A DNA stretch of 64,000 nucleotides from an uncultured Flavobacteriaceae bacterium (GTDB taxonomy: Bacteria; Bacteroidota; Bacteroidia; Flavobacteriales; Flavobacteriaceae). Made by a program: the position numbers and the translations under genes. A model generated the notes under the pieces. That model saw nothing but the letters and a program-made list of their open reading frames with translations, did no database searches and had not been told where the DNA came from. Location: positions 806,001 to 870,000 of the forward strand of contig CANLWG010000001.1 in assembly GCA_947494715.1 (NCBI GenBank). The letters run 5' to 3'. Below are positions 1 to 8,741 of this stretch, piece by piece. Each line of letters starts with the position of its first letter. Within the stretch, counting starts at the first letter, position 1.

Positions 1-116
1 AGCAAAGGGATTCCGGCAACGGAAATGGTAAGGAGAAAAGCGACCGTGAGCAAGATATAAGTCTTGATCTTTGGATTGAAGGTGGCTTCCTGTATTTTGG
101 TAGTGGTCGGTATCAT
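1..116 (-). CDS. Partial membrane protein, N-terminus only
   Basis: The gene runs off the left edge of the window, so only about 38 residues are visible. They begin MIPTTTKIQEATFNPK and continue into a hydrophobic stretch (about residues 19-37) that should be a membrane helix. The FNP-K-K-Y start followed by a helix ending in GIPL resembles bacterial PH-domain (YdbS/YdbT-like) membrane proteins, but this is only an impression from a short fragment. It starts 18 bases after the stop of the metallophosphatase gene on the same strand, so it is probably the third gene of that operon. Confidence 0.5.
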   Translation of the reverse strand, partial: MIPTTTKIQEATFNPKIKTYILLTVAFLLTISVAGIPL

Positions 117-134
117 AATAGGTAGTTTTTATAC

Positions 135-1043
135 TTAAACTTTTATGGAAACTCCCTGCCCGTTTACATTTTTCAAAGTGTCAAAGTAAAAATCGATACG
201 GCCTAAATTAATACCAAAACAACCCGCTTGGTTTACCATCACGTTATTACCATTCTGGTTTTTGACTATGGTAGGCCTTTCCAAAAAGGTATGCGTATGC
301 CCGCCAATGACCAAATCGGTATGTCGGGTAGAAGCGGCCAGTTTCAAATCATTGGGTTTACCTTCAGCTTTATAGGTATATCCCAAGTGTGATAAGCAGA
401 TAACCAAATTGCACTGCTCATCCACCTTTAAAATCCGTTCGCTATCCAATGCCATTTCATACGGATCCAGGTATTGTGTCTCTTTATAGAGTTTTTTGGT
501 AACCAATCCCTCCAATTGAATCCCTAGGCCATATACCCCGATTTTAATCCCGTCCACCGTATAGATTTCATAGGGTTTTACATGCCCGTCCATAAGGGTA
601 TTGCTAAAATTGTAGTTGGCCGAAAGAAGCTTAAAACTGGCATTGGGGAGTTGCGCGAACAAACCTTCGATACCATTATCAAAATCATGGTTCCCGATAG
701 TGGCCGCATCATAGTTAAGTATGCTCATGAGCTTGAATTCCAGTTCGCCCCCGTAAAAATTAAAATAGGGGGTTCCCTGAAAAATATCGCCCGCATCGAA
801 CAACAGTGTATTCGGGTTTTCTTTACGGATACGCTCTACCAAAGTTGCCCTTCTTGCTACCCCACCCAGATTTGGATAGTCCGAGTGGCTTCTGGGAAAG
901 GGCTCTATATGACTATGCACATCATTGGTATGAAGAATGGTGATGTGCTTTTGTCGAGAAGAACATGAACCAAAGGGAAGTGCTCCCAAACTCAGAAGTG
1001 CGGAGGACGCAGTAGTCTTTGTTATAAAGTTTCTTCGGTTCAT
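135..1043 (-). CDS. Metallophosphatase half of a split 5'-nucleotidase
   Basis: 302 residues. This is the N-terminal catalytic (calcineurin-like) domain of the UshA/5'-nucleotidase family, which hydrolyses nucleotides or cyclic nucleotides outside the cytoplasm. Metal-ligand motifs are visible: D41-x-H43, D83-AGD, GNHD at 117-120, SHLGY at 218-222 and GGHTH at 247-251. The start NRRNFITK with a following hydrophobic run looks like a Tat signal, and the run ends near SC, so it may be a lipoprotein. The C-terminal substrate-binding domain of a usual 520-600 residue UshA is missing here and is encoded by the gene just upstream (1195-1959). The two should be co-expressed and may act as a pair. 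Confidence 0.88.
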   Translation of the reverse strand: MNRRNFITKTTASSALLSLGALPFGSCSSRQKHITILHTNDVHSHIEPFPRSHSDYPNLGGVARRATLVERIRKENPNTLLFDAGDIFQGTPYFNFYGGELEFKLMSILNYDAATIGNHDFDNGIEGLFAQLPNASFKLLSANYNFSNTLMDGHVKPYEIYTVDGIKIGVYGLGIQLEGLVTKKLYKETQYLDPYEMALDSERILKVDEQCNLVICLSHLGYTYKAEGKPNDLKLAASTRHTDLVIGGHTHTFLERPTIVKNQNGNNVMVNQAGCFGINLGRIDFYFDTLKNVNGQGVSIKV

Positions 1044-1049
1044 TTTTAA

Positions 1050-1194
1050 AATTCAAATCTCAAATCCCAAGTGGATGTCCAAATTTTTGTCTTCTTTAGT
1101 GTTTTGGAATTTGTCTTCTGTCATTTATCCTTCATCCTTCGTTTTTTGGAATTTGTTATTTGTATTTTGTCATTTGGAATTTGCACTCGAGCTT
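1050..1194. repeat. Intergenic array of degenerate TTTGGAATTTG units
   Basis: The 151-base gap between the two nucleotidase halves has no gene. It contains three copies of TTTGGAATTTG (around 1104, 1146 and 1173), interleaved with similar words such as TTTTGTCATTT and TTCAAATCTCAAATC. Similar material lies at 8614-8690 and 22150-22260. I see no long hairpin. It is probably a dispersed low-complexity repeat family in this genome; its function is unknown. Confidence 0.5.
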
Positions 1195-1959
1195 TCATTT
1201 TAACTGTATAAATCGGTCATCGGTTTTTGGATGTAACGTATCCACTTTTCCAAAATAGTCGATTAGCATATTGCGGATTTTGTAATCCGTTTCAAAGACT
1301 TCAAGAGCCTCCTTAAAAAATATCATATTATCCCCACCGGAAACCAGATAGCTGGAAGTGGCAATATAATAGATACGCTTATCATCAATAGGCTTTCCTT
1401 GGATCGTGGCCGATTTAAGACTTCCATCCCGGTTGAGGACAACTTGCATCCCGGAAATAGGATGCGCTCGTTTCCTTAACACCAAATAGGAAACCAAATC
1501 ACGAACCGATGTGCCTTGGAGCGCTACGACCGTAACCGTATTTTCAAAAGGCATTACTTCATAGGCATTTCTGGCCGATACCTTCCCCTTGGAAAGGATA
1601 GACCGGATACCTCCGTGGTTGAACAAAACAAAATCGATGTCCTTGCCGGTGCGTGATTTAAAAATGGGCTGGGTTTCGGATAGCATAATATCTGCCAACA
1701 AATTTCCGGCCGTAGTATTGTATTCGCCATCCCCTTTCGATATTTTTTTTGGGGCATAGGCCAAGGTGCTATCCAACACCTGATTCAACCGTTTGCTATA
1801 TGGATGAAGAAAGACTTCTACGGAATCGGATGAAATCAAGGAACCATCAATTTGTATTTGAGTAGCCGCTATTTTTGATAGTGAGGGCGGCTTTTGCCTA
1901 CAGGAAAACAAACAGCCAAGTGTTACAAATACAACAAAATGTTTGATTCTTAAAACCAT
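1195..1959 (-). CDS. 5'-nucleotidase C-terminal domain lipoprotein
   Basis: 254 residues from the ATG at 1959. An in-frame extension to 2097 is possible but would put extra sequence ahead of the signal peptide, so I chose 1959. The N-terminus MVLRIKHFVVFVTLG followed by CLFSC is a lipoprotein signal. The rest carries the 5_nucleotid_C signatures: N-T-T-A-GNLLAD, FNHGGIRS, MPFENTV and the late SGGDNMIFF block, which together form the nucleoside-binding domain in UshA-type enzymes. On its own it has no metal centre. Its partner metallophosphatase follows on the same strand at 135-1043. Confidence 0.87.
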   Translation of the reverse strand: MVLRIKHFVVFVTLGCLFSCRQKPPSLSKIAATQIQIDGSLISSDSVEVFLHPYSKRLNQVLDSTLAYAPKKISKGDGEYNTTAGNLLADIMLSETQPIFKSRTGKDIDFVLFNHGGIRSILSKGKVSARNAYEVMPFENTVTVVALQGTSVRDLVSYLVLRKRAHPISGMQVVLNRDGSLKSATIQGKPIDDKRIYYIATSSYLVSGGDNMIFFKEALEVFETDYKIRNMLIDYFGKVDTLHPKTDDRFIQLK

Positions 1960-2064
1960 AAACCTTTCTATCTTAGCAAATGGATATGCGTGGATATTCT
2001 TTACATTTGTAGAACCCCGTTTTTTGAAATCAAGGACTCGAAAACCTACAAAATGTAAAAGTAA

Positions 2065-2595
2065 ATGTTTAAGGGAATAAAAGATAAATTCAAGCATAAA
2101 TCCGCCGTTAAATTTTTGAAAGAAGAAATGGCCAAGCCGGCGGAGGTTGTAGATCGTAGCAGTGGTATAACCTCCGTGGCCTGTATAGTGGATCTTGATA
2201 AATTTGATAAGGCCGAAGTATTTTACGAATTTCAGGAAGAATATAAATTGAGGCCCAATGCGGTTAAAATTATAGGATATAAAAGCTATTATGATAAAAA
2301 TTCCCCGTATGCCACCCCGGTATTCTCGGACAAGGATTTGGGTTGGAACGGAAATATTGAAAACAGTTATGCCCTTGAGTTTTTAAGTAGGGAATATGAT
2401 TTATTGGTCAATTATTTTGATGAGGAGAATCTACTTATTCAGTTGATGAGTATAAAGACCAAGGCCCGTGTGAGGGTAGGATTCAAAAATGTGGATCAAA
2501 GTTTTAATGACATCATATTGAATTTACCTTTGAAAGACTTTAAGACTTTTAAAATGGAATTGAAAAAGTACTTGGGCGTACTTAACGAGATTTGA
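2065..2595 (+). CDS. DUF6913-like conserved protein
   Basis: 176 residues, soluble, with no signal peptide or membrane helix. The sequence ([20 protein letters not shown] at the start, then a beta-rich segment, then [16 protein letters not shown]-like text near residues 110-120) matches my memory of a short flavobacterial family called DUF6913, usually found directly before dapA. The stop at 2593-2595 is 2 bases from the dapA start, so the two are very likely co-transcribed. Function is unknown. A role linked to lysine/diaminopimelate synthesis is only suggested by position. The family name is from memory and unverified. Confidence 0.75.
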   Translation: MFKGIKDKFKHKSAVKFLKEEMAKPAEVVDRSSGITSVACIVDLDKFDKAEVFYEFQEEYKLRPNAVKIIGYKSYYDKNSPYATPVFSDKDLGWNGNIENSYALEFLSREYDLLVNYFDEENLLIQLMSIKTKARVRVGFKNVDQSFNDIILNLPLKDFKTFKMELKKYLGVLNEI

Positions 2596-2597
2596 TA

Positions 2598-3488
2598 ATG
2601 GAAAATATAACAGGTACCGGCGTTGCATTGGTTACTCCGTTTAACAAGGACTTTTCTATAGATACCAAGGCCCTTGAACGAATAGTTGAACATTGTGTAG
2701 CCGGTGGAGTGGATTATTTGGTAGTGTTGGGTACTACCGGTGAATCCGTCACCTTGAACAAGGCCGAGAAGAAAGTGGTCATGGAGGCCATCATTTCTGC
2801 AAATGCAGGGAGGCTACCCTTGGTTTTGGGTATCGGTGGAAATAGCACCTACCGAATTGTGGATGAAGTAAAAGCCTTTGAGTCGGATTATTTTGAAGCC
2901 ATACTTTCGGTCTCTCCTTACTACAATAAACCTACCCAAGAAGGGATTTACCAACATTTTAAGTCCATTTCCGAGGTTACCAACAAGCCTATAATATTAT
3001 ACAATGTGCCGGGTAGAACGGGTAGCAATATGTTGCCGAGTACAGTGCTTAGGCTGGCCAACGATTTTGAAAATATTGTTGGTATTAAGGAGGCCTCGGG
3101 CGATATGATTCAGGTCATGGACATTATACAGAAGAAGCCTAAGGATTTTATGGTAATTTCCGGAGATGATATCACGGCATTACCAACGGTATTGGCCGGC
3201 GGATCTGGAGTCATTTCTGTTTTAGGGCAGGGTATCCCCAGGGAATTCTCCAATATGATTCGCTTGGGCCTTGAAAACAGGTCGGACGAGGCCTATGCGT
3301 TGCATTACAGGCTACAAGAGGGGATGTCCCTTATTTTTCAGGAAGGCAACCCGGCCGGTATCAAGGCGGTTTTTGAGATATTGGGACTATGCGATGCCAC
3401 GGTTCGTTTACCACTTGTAGAGGCAACACCACAATTAAAGCGAATTCTGAAGGATTTTGTCTTACCTTTTAGCGAGGTCCATGCCTAA
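2598..3488 (+). CDS. dapA: 4-hydroxy-tetrahydrodipicolinate synthase
   Basis: 296 residues. Condenses pyruvate with aspartate semialdehyde, the first committed step to diaminopimelate and lysine, in the cytoplasm. Visible family residues are TTGES at 46-50 (oxyanion and substrate contacts), YYNKPTQEG near 108, Y135 and R140 in LYNVPGRTG, and the Schiff-base lysine K164 in VGIKEASGD. Length is normal. An in-frame TTG lies 6 bases upstream, but the ATG at 2598 fits the family start ([15 protein letters not shown]) and leaves 2 bases to the upstream stop. Confidence 0.96.
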   Translation: MENITGTGVALVTPFNKDFSIDTKALERIVEHCVAGGVDYLVVLGTTGESVTLNKAEKKVVMEAIISANAGRLPLVLGIGGNSTYRIVDEVKAFESDYFEAILSVSPYYNKPTQEGIYQHFKSISEVTNKPIILYNVPGRTGSNMLPSTVLRLANDFENIVGIKEASGDMIQVMDIIQKKPKDFMVISGDDITALPTVLAGGSGVISVLGQGIPREFSNMIRLGLENRSDEAYALHYRLQEGMSLIFQEGNPAGIKAVFEILGLCDATVRLPLVEATPQLKRILKDFVLPFSEVHA

Positions 3489-3607
3489 ATCATTTGGGTT
3501 CAGAACGTTAAATCTTAGCTAAAAATATAGAGAACAGAAAACAAGACGTTATTTTAGCGTTATATAATTTGTTTTTTATATCCATTGAGAATCCCTAATT
3601 TTGCAAA

Positions 3608-4462
3608 ATGTTTTCGAAAATCGGTCGACTTTCCTGTTTTTTGATAGTGGCAAGTATTGTATTTGCCCTTCAGTCCTGTAGTGAATATCAAAAAGTACTT
3701 AAAAACGAAGAAGTGAAGCCAAAGTATGATTTGGCCCAAAAGTATTATGAGGAGGAAGACTACAAGCGCGCCAATCGTTTATTTGAACAAATAGCACCTA
3801 AATATGTAGGAAAGCCACAGGGGGAACGGGTAATGTTCTTTTTGGCGGACACCTACTTTCAACGGGAAGATTTTAACATGGCCGGCTACCAATTTGAACG
3901 GTTCATAAAATCCTACCCGAAAAGCGAAAAGGTTCCAGAGGCCTCATTCTTGGGCGCCAAAAGCTATTATGAGCTATCTCCTGAGTATTCCTTGGATCAA
4001 ACGGACACGGATAAGGCCCTGGCAAAATTGCAAACGTTTATAAACGCCTATTCAGATTCGGAATTTTTTACGGAAGCCAATGATATGGCCCAGGAACTTA
4101 CTACGAAAAAGGAAAAAAAGGCTTTTGAGATTGCCAAACAGTACAATAAGTTGGGAAAATTTAACTACGATATGCTAAAGTCCGCCGTTGCTTCTTTGGA
4201 CAATTTTGTTTCGGACTTTCCCGGTTCCATATATCGAGAAGAGGCCTTATACGTCAAGGTCGAAGCCACCACCAATTTGGCATTGAATAGCTTTGAGACC
4301 TTGAAACCTGAGCGATTGCAAACGGCAAAGGCCGCCTACAATGTGTTGAAAAAACAATATCCGGAAACCAAATATGAAGAAAAAGCGGATAACCTTTTGA
4401 AGACCATAGAAAAGGAACTCAATAACAACACTATACCTAACGAAAATAAGGAAGCTAAATAA
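3608..4462 (+). CDS. bamD: Outer membrane assembly lipoprotein BamD
   Basis: 284 residues. Lipoprotein of the BAM complex that inserts beta-barrel proteins in the outer membrane. The N-terminal hydrophobic signal ends in LQSC (lipidated C24). It is followed by TPR-type helical repeats (YDLAQKYYEEEDYKRANRLFE, then FFLADTYFQREDFNMAGYQF and FLGAKSYYELSPEYS), the usual BamD layout. A Bacteroidota-like -7 word TAATTTTGC lies about 10 bases before the ATG, so the leader would be very short. It heads the run bamD-rpoZ-coaBC-porD-recN, a gene order conserved in this phylum. Confidence 0.93.
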   Translation: MFSKIGRLSCFLIVASIVFALQSCSEYQKVLKNEEVKPKYDLAQKYYEEEDYKRANRLFEQIAPKYVGKPQGERVMFFLADTYFQREDFNMAGYQFERFIKSYPKSEKVPEASFLGAKSYYELSPEYSLDQTDTDKALAKLQTFINAYSDSEFFTEANDMAQELTTKKEKKAFEIAKQYNKLGKFNYDMLKSAVASLDNFVSDFPGSIYREEALYVKVEATTNLALNSFETLKPERLQTAKAAYNVLKKQYPETKYEEKADNLLKTIEKELNNNTIPNENKEAK

Positions 4463-4473
4463 CATTATTCCAC

Positions 4474-4806
4474 ATGAATATGAATGATTTAAAGAATTCA
4501 AAAGCTCCAGTATCAACTATTACCATCAACAAAAATGAGTTTGATGCTAAAACAGATAATATTTATGAGGCCATTTCCATAACTGCAAAAAGAGCAATTC
4601 AGATTAACTCTGAAATTAAAAAGGAACTGTTGGAAAAGCTGGAGGAATTCGCTACATATAGCGACAGTTTGGAAGAAGTTTTTGAGAACAAGGAACAAAT
4701 AGAAGTATCCAAATTCTACGAGAAATTACCAAAACCCCACGCTTTGGCCATAGAAGAATGGCTAAGGGATAAGATATATCATAGGAATACGGAGAAAGAC
4801 GCTTAG
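4474..4806 (+). CDS. rpoZ: DNA-directed RNA polymerase omega subunit
   Basis: 110 residues. Small accessory RNA polymerase subunit that helps fold and recruit beta-prime. The Bacteroidota form diverges from the proteobacterial one, but the core helix NIYEAISITAKRAIQIN with the following KKELLEKLEEF segment corresponds to the conserved omega region, and the position between bamD and coaBC is diagnostic. It starts 11 bases after bamD and ends 4 bases before coaBC. Function by family; sequence similarity to classical RpoZ is weak. Confidence 0.85.
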   Translation: MNMNDLKNSKAPVSTITINKNEFDAKTDNIYEAISITAKRAIQINSEIKKELLEKLEEFATYSDSLEEVFENKEQIEVSKFYEKLPKPHALAIEEWLRDKIYHRNTEKDA

Positions 4807-4810
4807 GACC

Positions 4811-6016
4811 ATGTTGGGCGGCAAAAATATCCTCTTAGGCATTACCGGAGGGATTGCAGCCTATAAGACCACCTTTCTCGTCCGTTTATTGATCAAAGCT
4901 GGTGCCAACGTCAAAGTTGTTTTGACGGAGAGCGCCAGCTCTTTTGTTTCCCCTTTGACCCTAGCTGCCCTTTCCAAGAATCCGGTGTTGACTTCATTTG
5001 TTAAAGAGGAAAACCATACCACCGACTGGAACAATCATGTAGAACTTGGACTCTGGGCAGATTTAATGTTAATAGCCCCGGCGACTGCCAATACGTTGTC
5101 GAAAATGGCCAATGGTGTCTGTGACAACTTATTATTGGCCGTATATCTTTCTGCAAAATGCCCAGTTTTCTTTGCTCCGGCCATGGATTTGGACATGTAC
5201 CAACATCCATCCACGAAGGTATCCTTCGAAAAATTACAATCTTTTGGCAATGTGATTATACCGGCCACTTCGGGAGAGCTGGCCAGTGGATTGCACGGAG
5301 AAGGACGAATGGCGGAACCTGAGGACATACTTGCCTTTATACAAGAGCATTTGGCACAAGGATTACCATTGCACAATAAAAAAGTATTGATTACGGCGGG
5401 ACCCACCTATGAAGCCATTGATCCCGTGCGGTTCATCGGAAACCACTCCTCTGGCCTAATGGGATACGAAATTGCAAAAGCAGCTGCCAATCTGGGCGCC
5501 CAAGTAATTCTGGTATCGGGGCCCTCACATTTGAGTATAAGCCATTCGGCAATAGACCTTCATAAGGTGATTTCTGCAGAGCAAATGTACCATAGTGTGC
5601 ATTCCTATTTCCCGGAAATGGACATTGCCATTTGCGCGGCTGCCGTATCAGACTATAGACCAAGGACGGTAGCCGATCAAAAAATTAAAAAGGAAGAAAG
5701 CGATCTTACCATAGAATTGATCAAGAACAAGGACATTTTGTTGTCCTTGGGAGAACAAAAACAAAAACAATATTTGGTGGGATTTGCATTGGAGACCGAA
5801 AATGAAATTGAAAATGCAAAGAAAAAGCTTAAAAAGAAGAATTTGGACGCCATAGTATTGAATTCCTTGAACGATATCGGGGCCGGTTTTGGAAAGCAGA
5901 CCAATAAAATTACCTTTATAGACAAGAATTTAAACTTAACCGCGTTTGATGTAAAGGAGAAGTCGGAAGTGGCCTCTGACATCCTCAAAGAAATTATCAA
6001 TAGGATCCATGCGTAA
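4811..6016 (+). CDS. coaBC: Bifunctional phosphopantothenoylcysteine decarboxylase/synthetase
   Basis: 401 residues. Performs two consecutive steps of CoA synthesis: ligation of cysteine to 4'-phosphopantothenate and decarboxylation. The N-terminal flavoprotein (CoaC) part shows GITGGIAAYK near residue 10, the catalytic histidine H76 in NHVELG, PATANT near 90 and PAMDLDMY at 123-130. The CoaB part starts about residue 190 with KVLITAGPTYE, then FIGNHSSGLMG and KNKDIL. Length is normal. Its 3' end overlaps porD by 8 bases, so translation is likely coupled. coaE (11584) and panB (59265) supply other steps. Confidence 0.96.
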   Translation: MLGGKNILLGITGGIAAYKTTFLVRLLIKAGANVKVVLTESASSFVSPLTLAALSKNPVLTSFVKEENHTTDWNNHVELGLWADLMLIAPATANTLSKMANGVCDNLLLAVYLSAKCPVFFAPAMDLDMYQHPSTKVSFEKLQSFGNVIIPATSGELASGLHGEGRMAEPEDILAFIQEHLAQGLPLHNKKVLITAGPTYEAIDPVRFIGNHSSGLMGYEIAKAAANLGAQVILVSGPSHLSISHSAIDLHKVISAEQMYHSVHSYFPEMDIAICAAAVSDYRPRTVADQKIKKEESDLTIELIKNKDILLSLGEQKQKQYLVGFALETENEIENAKKKLKKKNLDAIVLNSLNDIGAGFGKQTNKITFIDKNLNLTAFDVKEKSEVASDILKEIINRIHA

Positions 6017-6902
6017 TATTCTACTCATCTTATTTTGTATTGTACTTTTTTCAAGTGCAAGGTCACAAGAGTTGACCTGTACGGTTACCGTGAATTCGGA
6101 TCAGGTCTCGCAGACCAACCAGCAGATATTCAAGACTTTGGAGCGCTCGTTGAGTGACTTCATTAATAAAAGCAAGTGGACCAACCGAGTGTATCAAGAG
6201 AATGAAAGGGTCAATGCCCAAATGTTCATCACGGTTACCAACTTTGAGAATAATCGATTTGAAGCCAATATACAAATCCAGTCCTCTCGGCCTGTATTTA
6301 ATACTTCATATGAAACCCCTATATTCAATCACAAGGATAATAGCTTCAATTTTGAATATATAGAGTTTCAGCCTTTGGTCTATAATGCAAATTCATTTGA
6401 TTCTAATCTAGTGGGAGTCATTTCCTATTATATTTATATTATTTTGGGGTTGGATGCCGATACGTTTTCTCTGGAAGGGGGAACCGAATATTACAGAACG
6501 GCCCAAGGTATTGTTACTCAGGCTCAGGGAACCAACTTTGCCGGATGGAAAGAACAAACCGGTGATAATCGCAACCGTTTTCGACTCGTAGACGATTTGC
6601 TTTCAAATACGTATAGGGAATATCGGGTGGCGATGTATAACTATCACAGAAAGGGCCTGGATATTTTTGGTGATAATAACAGCACAGGGAAGCAAGTTAT
6701 CGCCGGAACCATGAACTTGTTCGCGACCATGGTAAAGCGTAGGCCTAATGCGTTTTTGTTGTTAACTTTTTTTGATGCCAAATCCGAGGAAATTCAAAAT
6801 ATCTTTTCCGATGGTCCTAAAGTGGATATCGTAAAGCTAAGGGAAACCCTTAACCGTATTGCTCCCTTATATTCCAGCACTTGGAATGACATAAAATACT
6901 GA
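6009..6902 (+). CDS. porD: Type IX secretion protein PorD (DUF4835)
   Basis: 297 residues with a cleavable signal peptide (MRNILLILFCIVLFSSARSQE). It belongs to the DUF4835 family, whose Porphyromonas member PorD is needed for type IX secretion and for gliding-related export. Recognisable features are ELTCTVTVNSDQV after the signal, QNIFKTLE-like helix text around 40, and NRIAPLYSSTWNDIKY at the C-terminus. Overlaps coaBC by 8 bases. The protein probably sits in the periplasm; its exact biochemical role is not established. Confidence 0.9.
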   Translation: MRNILLILFCIVLFSSARSQELTCTVTVNSDQVSQTNQQIFKTLERSLSDFINKSKWTNRVYQENERVNAQMFITVTNFENNRFEANIQIQSSRPVFNTSYETPIFNHKDNSFNFEYIEFQPLVYNANSFDSNLVGVISYYIYIILGLDADTFSLEGGTEYYRTAQGIVTQAQGTNFAGWKEQTGDNRNRFRLVDDLLSNTYREYRVAMYNYHRKGLDIFGDNNSTGKQVIAGTMNLFATMVKRRPNAFLLLTFFDAKSEEIQNIFSDGPKVDIVKLRETLNRIAPLYSSTWNDIKY

Positions 6903-6960
6903 TCCTCCCATTTTTTCATTGGAATATCGATTATCTTTGCGGCACTAATAATATGGTGCA

Positions 6961-8613
6961 TTGCTAAACAACCTTCTCATAAACAATTACGCCCTTATAG
7001 ATGATATAAACGTTTCTTTCACCCATGGTTTTAGTTGTATTACCGGGGAAACAGGGGCGGGCAAATCCATTTTATTGGGTGGCCTATCCTTAGTTTTGGG
7101 TAAACGTGCTGATTTATCCTCTCTTCGAAATAAGGAAAAAAAATGTGTTGTTGAGGCAGAATTCGAAATCGAGAGATATGATATAAAAGCGCTTTTTGAG
7201 GAAAACGATCTGGACTATGAACCCAAGACAATTATAAGGCGGGAAATACTGCCCAGTGGCAAGTCCAGGGCCTTTATTAATGATACTCCGGTTACTTTAA
7301 GTATACTTTCCCAGTTGGGAGACCGTCTTATCGATGTGCATTCCCAACATCAAACTTTGCGCCTTACGGAAAACGATTTTCAACTAAAGGTAATCGACGC
7401 CCTAGCTGACAACAAAAAAATCGTTTCCGAGTATTCCGATAAATTGAACGACTATCAAAATACTTCAAAAGAGCTGGAACAACTCATTGAATTTCAAAAG
7501 AATGCCATAAAAGAACACGACTACAACAATTTTTTGTTGCAGGAATTGAAAGCAGCTCCTTTGGAAACTGGAATACAAGAAAAGCTTGAAGAACAATATG
7601 AACAGTTGAGCAATGTGGAGACCATATTGGAGCAACTCTCAAAAGGACATCAATTGTTGAACGATGAGCAGGTCGGGGCACTGAACCTACTTATGGAATT
7701 AAAACAAGTCTCTAACAAACTGTCAGGTTTTGGCAATCAATATGGCAAACTGAACGAGCGGATACAATCCGTATACATAGAAATCGATGATATCAGTTCC
7801 GAGTTGGAATCCTTTTTGGAGCAGGCCGAGGCCAATCCCAAATTGTTGGAAGAAATAAGTTCAAAGCTACAGTTGCTATACGATTTACAGAAAAAACATG
7901 GGGCCCATAATGTGTCGGAGCTTGTTACAATAAAAACGGAATTGGACCAAAAAGTGACCGCTACCGAAAATTTGGATACTGCTATAATCGAAAAAGAGGC
8001 ACAAGTAGAAACCAAAAAGAAAGCCTTGGAAAAAATTGCGGATACTTTGGGGAATCGTAGATTGAAAGTTCTCCCCGAATTAAAGCAGCAATTGGAAAAG
8101 AGTTTGGCTTCTTTGGGCATGCCTAGTGCAACCTTTAAATTGGAGATACAGACTTCCCAGAATTTTAAGGCCAACGGAAAGAACGATTTAATCTTCCTTT
8201 TTTCGGCAAACAAGGGAACCGACTTCGGCGAATTGAAAAAAGTAGCTTCTGGCGGGGAGCTTTCTCGCATCATGTTGACTATAAAGGCTATTTTGGCACA
8301 ATATGAAAATTTACCGACCATTATGTTCGATGAGATCGATACTGGGGTTTCGGGTGAGATTTCCAATCGAATGGGCGATATTATGCAAGATATGAGCAAA
8401 ACCATGCAAGTTTTTTCCATTACACATTTACCGCAAGTTGCCTCAAAGGGCGACCATCATTTTAAGGTCTACAAAACCGAAGAAGGTGGTAGTACCCGTA
8501 CCCAAATGAAAAAGTTGGATCCGGACGAAAGAGTAGTGGAGCTTGCTGAAATGTTGGGGGGCAAGGATCTAACAGACTCGGCCATGGCACATGCGAGACA
8601 ATTGTTAAATTAA
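6961..8613 (+). CDS. recN: DNA repair protein RecN
   Basis: 550 residues. SMC-like ATPase acting in double-strand break repair. Walker A GETGAGKS is at 29-36, the middle (about 150-370) is coiled coil, and the C-terminal part holds the signature ASGGELSRIM and Walker B FDEIDTGVSG. I chose the TTG at 6961 as start because it gives the usual family N-terminus (MLNNLLINNYALID). The ATG at 6953 is in another frame and stops at once. A -7-like TATCTTTG lies at 6932-6939. The use of TTG is unusual and may keep expression low. Confidence 0.95.
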   Translation: MLNNLLINNYALIDDINVSFTHGFSCITGETGAGKSILLGGLSLVLGKRADLSSLRNKEKKCVVEAEFEIERYDIKALFEENDLDYEPKTIIRREILPSGKSRAFINDTPVTLSILSQLGDRLIDVHSQHQTLRLTENDFQLKVIDALADNKKIVSEYSDKLNDYQNTSKELEQLIEFQKNAIKEHDYNNFLLQELKAAPLETGIQEKLEEQYEQLSNVETILEQLSKGHQLLNDEQVGALNLLMELKQVSNKLSGFGNQYGKLNERIQSVYIEIDDISSELESFLEQAEANPKLLEEISSKLQLLYDLQKKHGAHNVSELVTIKTELDQKVTATENLDTAIIEKEAQVETKKKALEKIADTLGNRRLKVLPELKQQLEKSLASLGMPSATFKLEIQTSQNFKANGKNDLIFLFSANKGTDFGELKKVASGGELSRIMLTIKAILAQYENLPTIMFDEIDTGVSGEISNRMGDIMQDMSKTMQVFSITHLPQVASKGDHHFKVYKTEEGGSTRTQMKKLDPDERVVELAEMLGGKDLTDSAMAHARQLLN

Positions 8614-8690
8614 AACCTGCAAAAAGTCAAATACCAAATCACAAAGAAACAAATTGGAATTTGGATTTTTTCCATGTTTCTGTAAACAAA
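8614..8690. repeat. TTGGAATTTGG-containing intergenic repeat
   Basis: The gap after recN has the words GTCAAATACCAAATCACAAAG and, at about 8652, AAATTGGAATTTGGATTTTTTCC. They resemble the arrays at 1050-1194 and 22150-22260. No coding potential is seen. It may be a degenerate copy of the same dispersed repeat. Confidence 0.4.
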
Positions 8691-8741
8691 AGCCGCCGTT
8701 AATTTTAATATCTTTGCGCATCAACCTAAGAAACCGTATAT

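Noticed and set aside
582-1203. Plus-strand frames opposite the metallophosphatase and across the repeat gap
   Set aside because: Antisense to a clear gene or made of repeat words; no conserved motifs.
2592-2597. TTG start 6 bases before the dapA ATG
   Set aside because: The ATG gives the normal DapA N-terminus and the TTG overlaps the upstream stop.
7737-8420. 227-residue open frame antisense to recN
   Set aside because: It lies wholly inside recN, has the serine/phenylalanine-rich look of antisense frames, and no promoter or start context.
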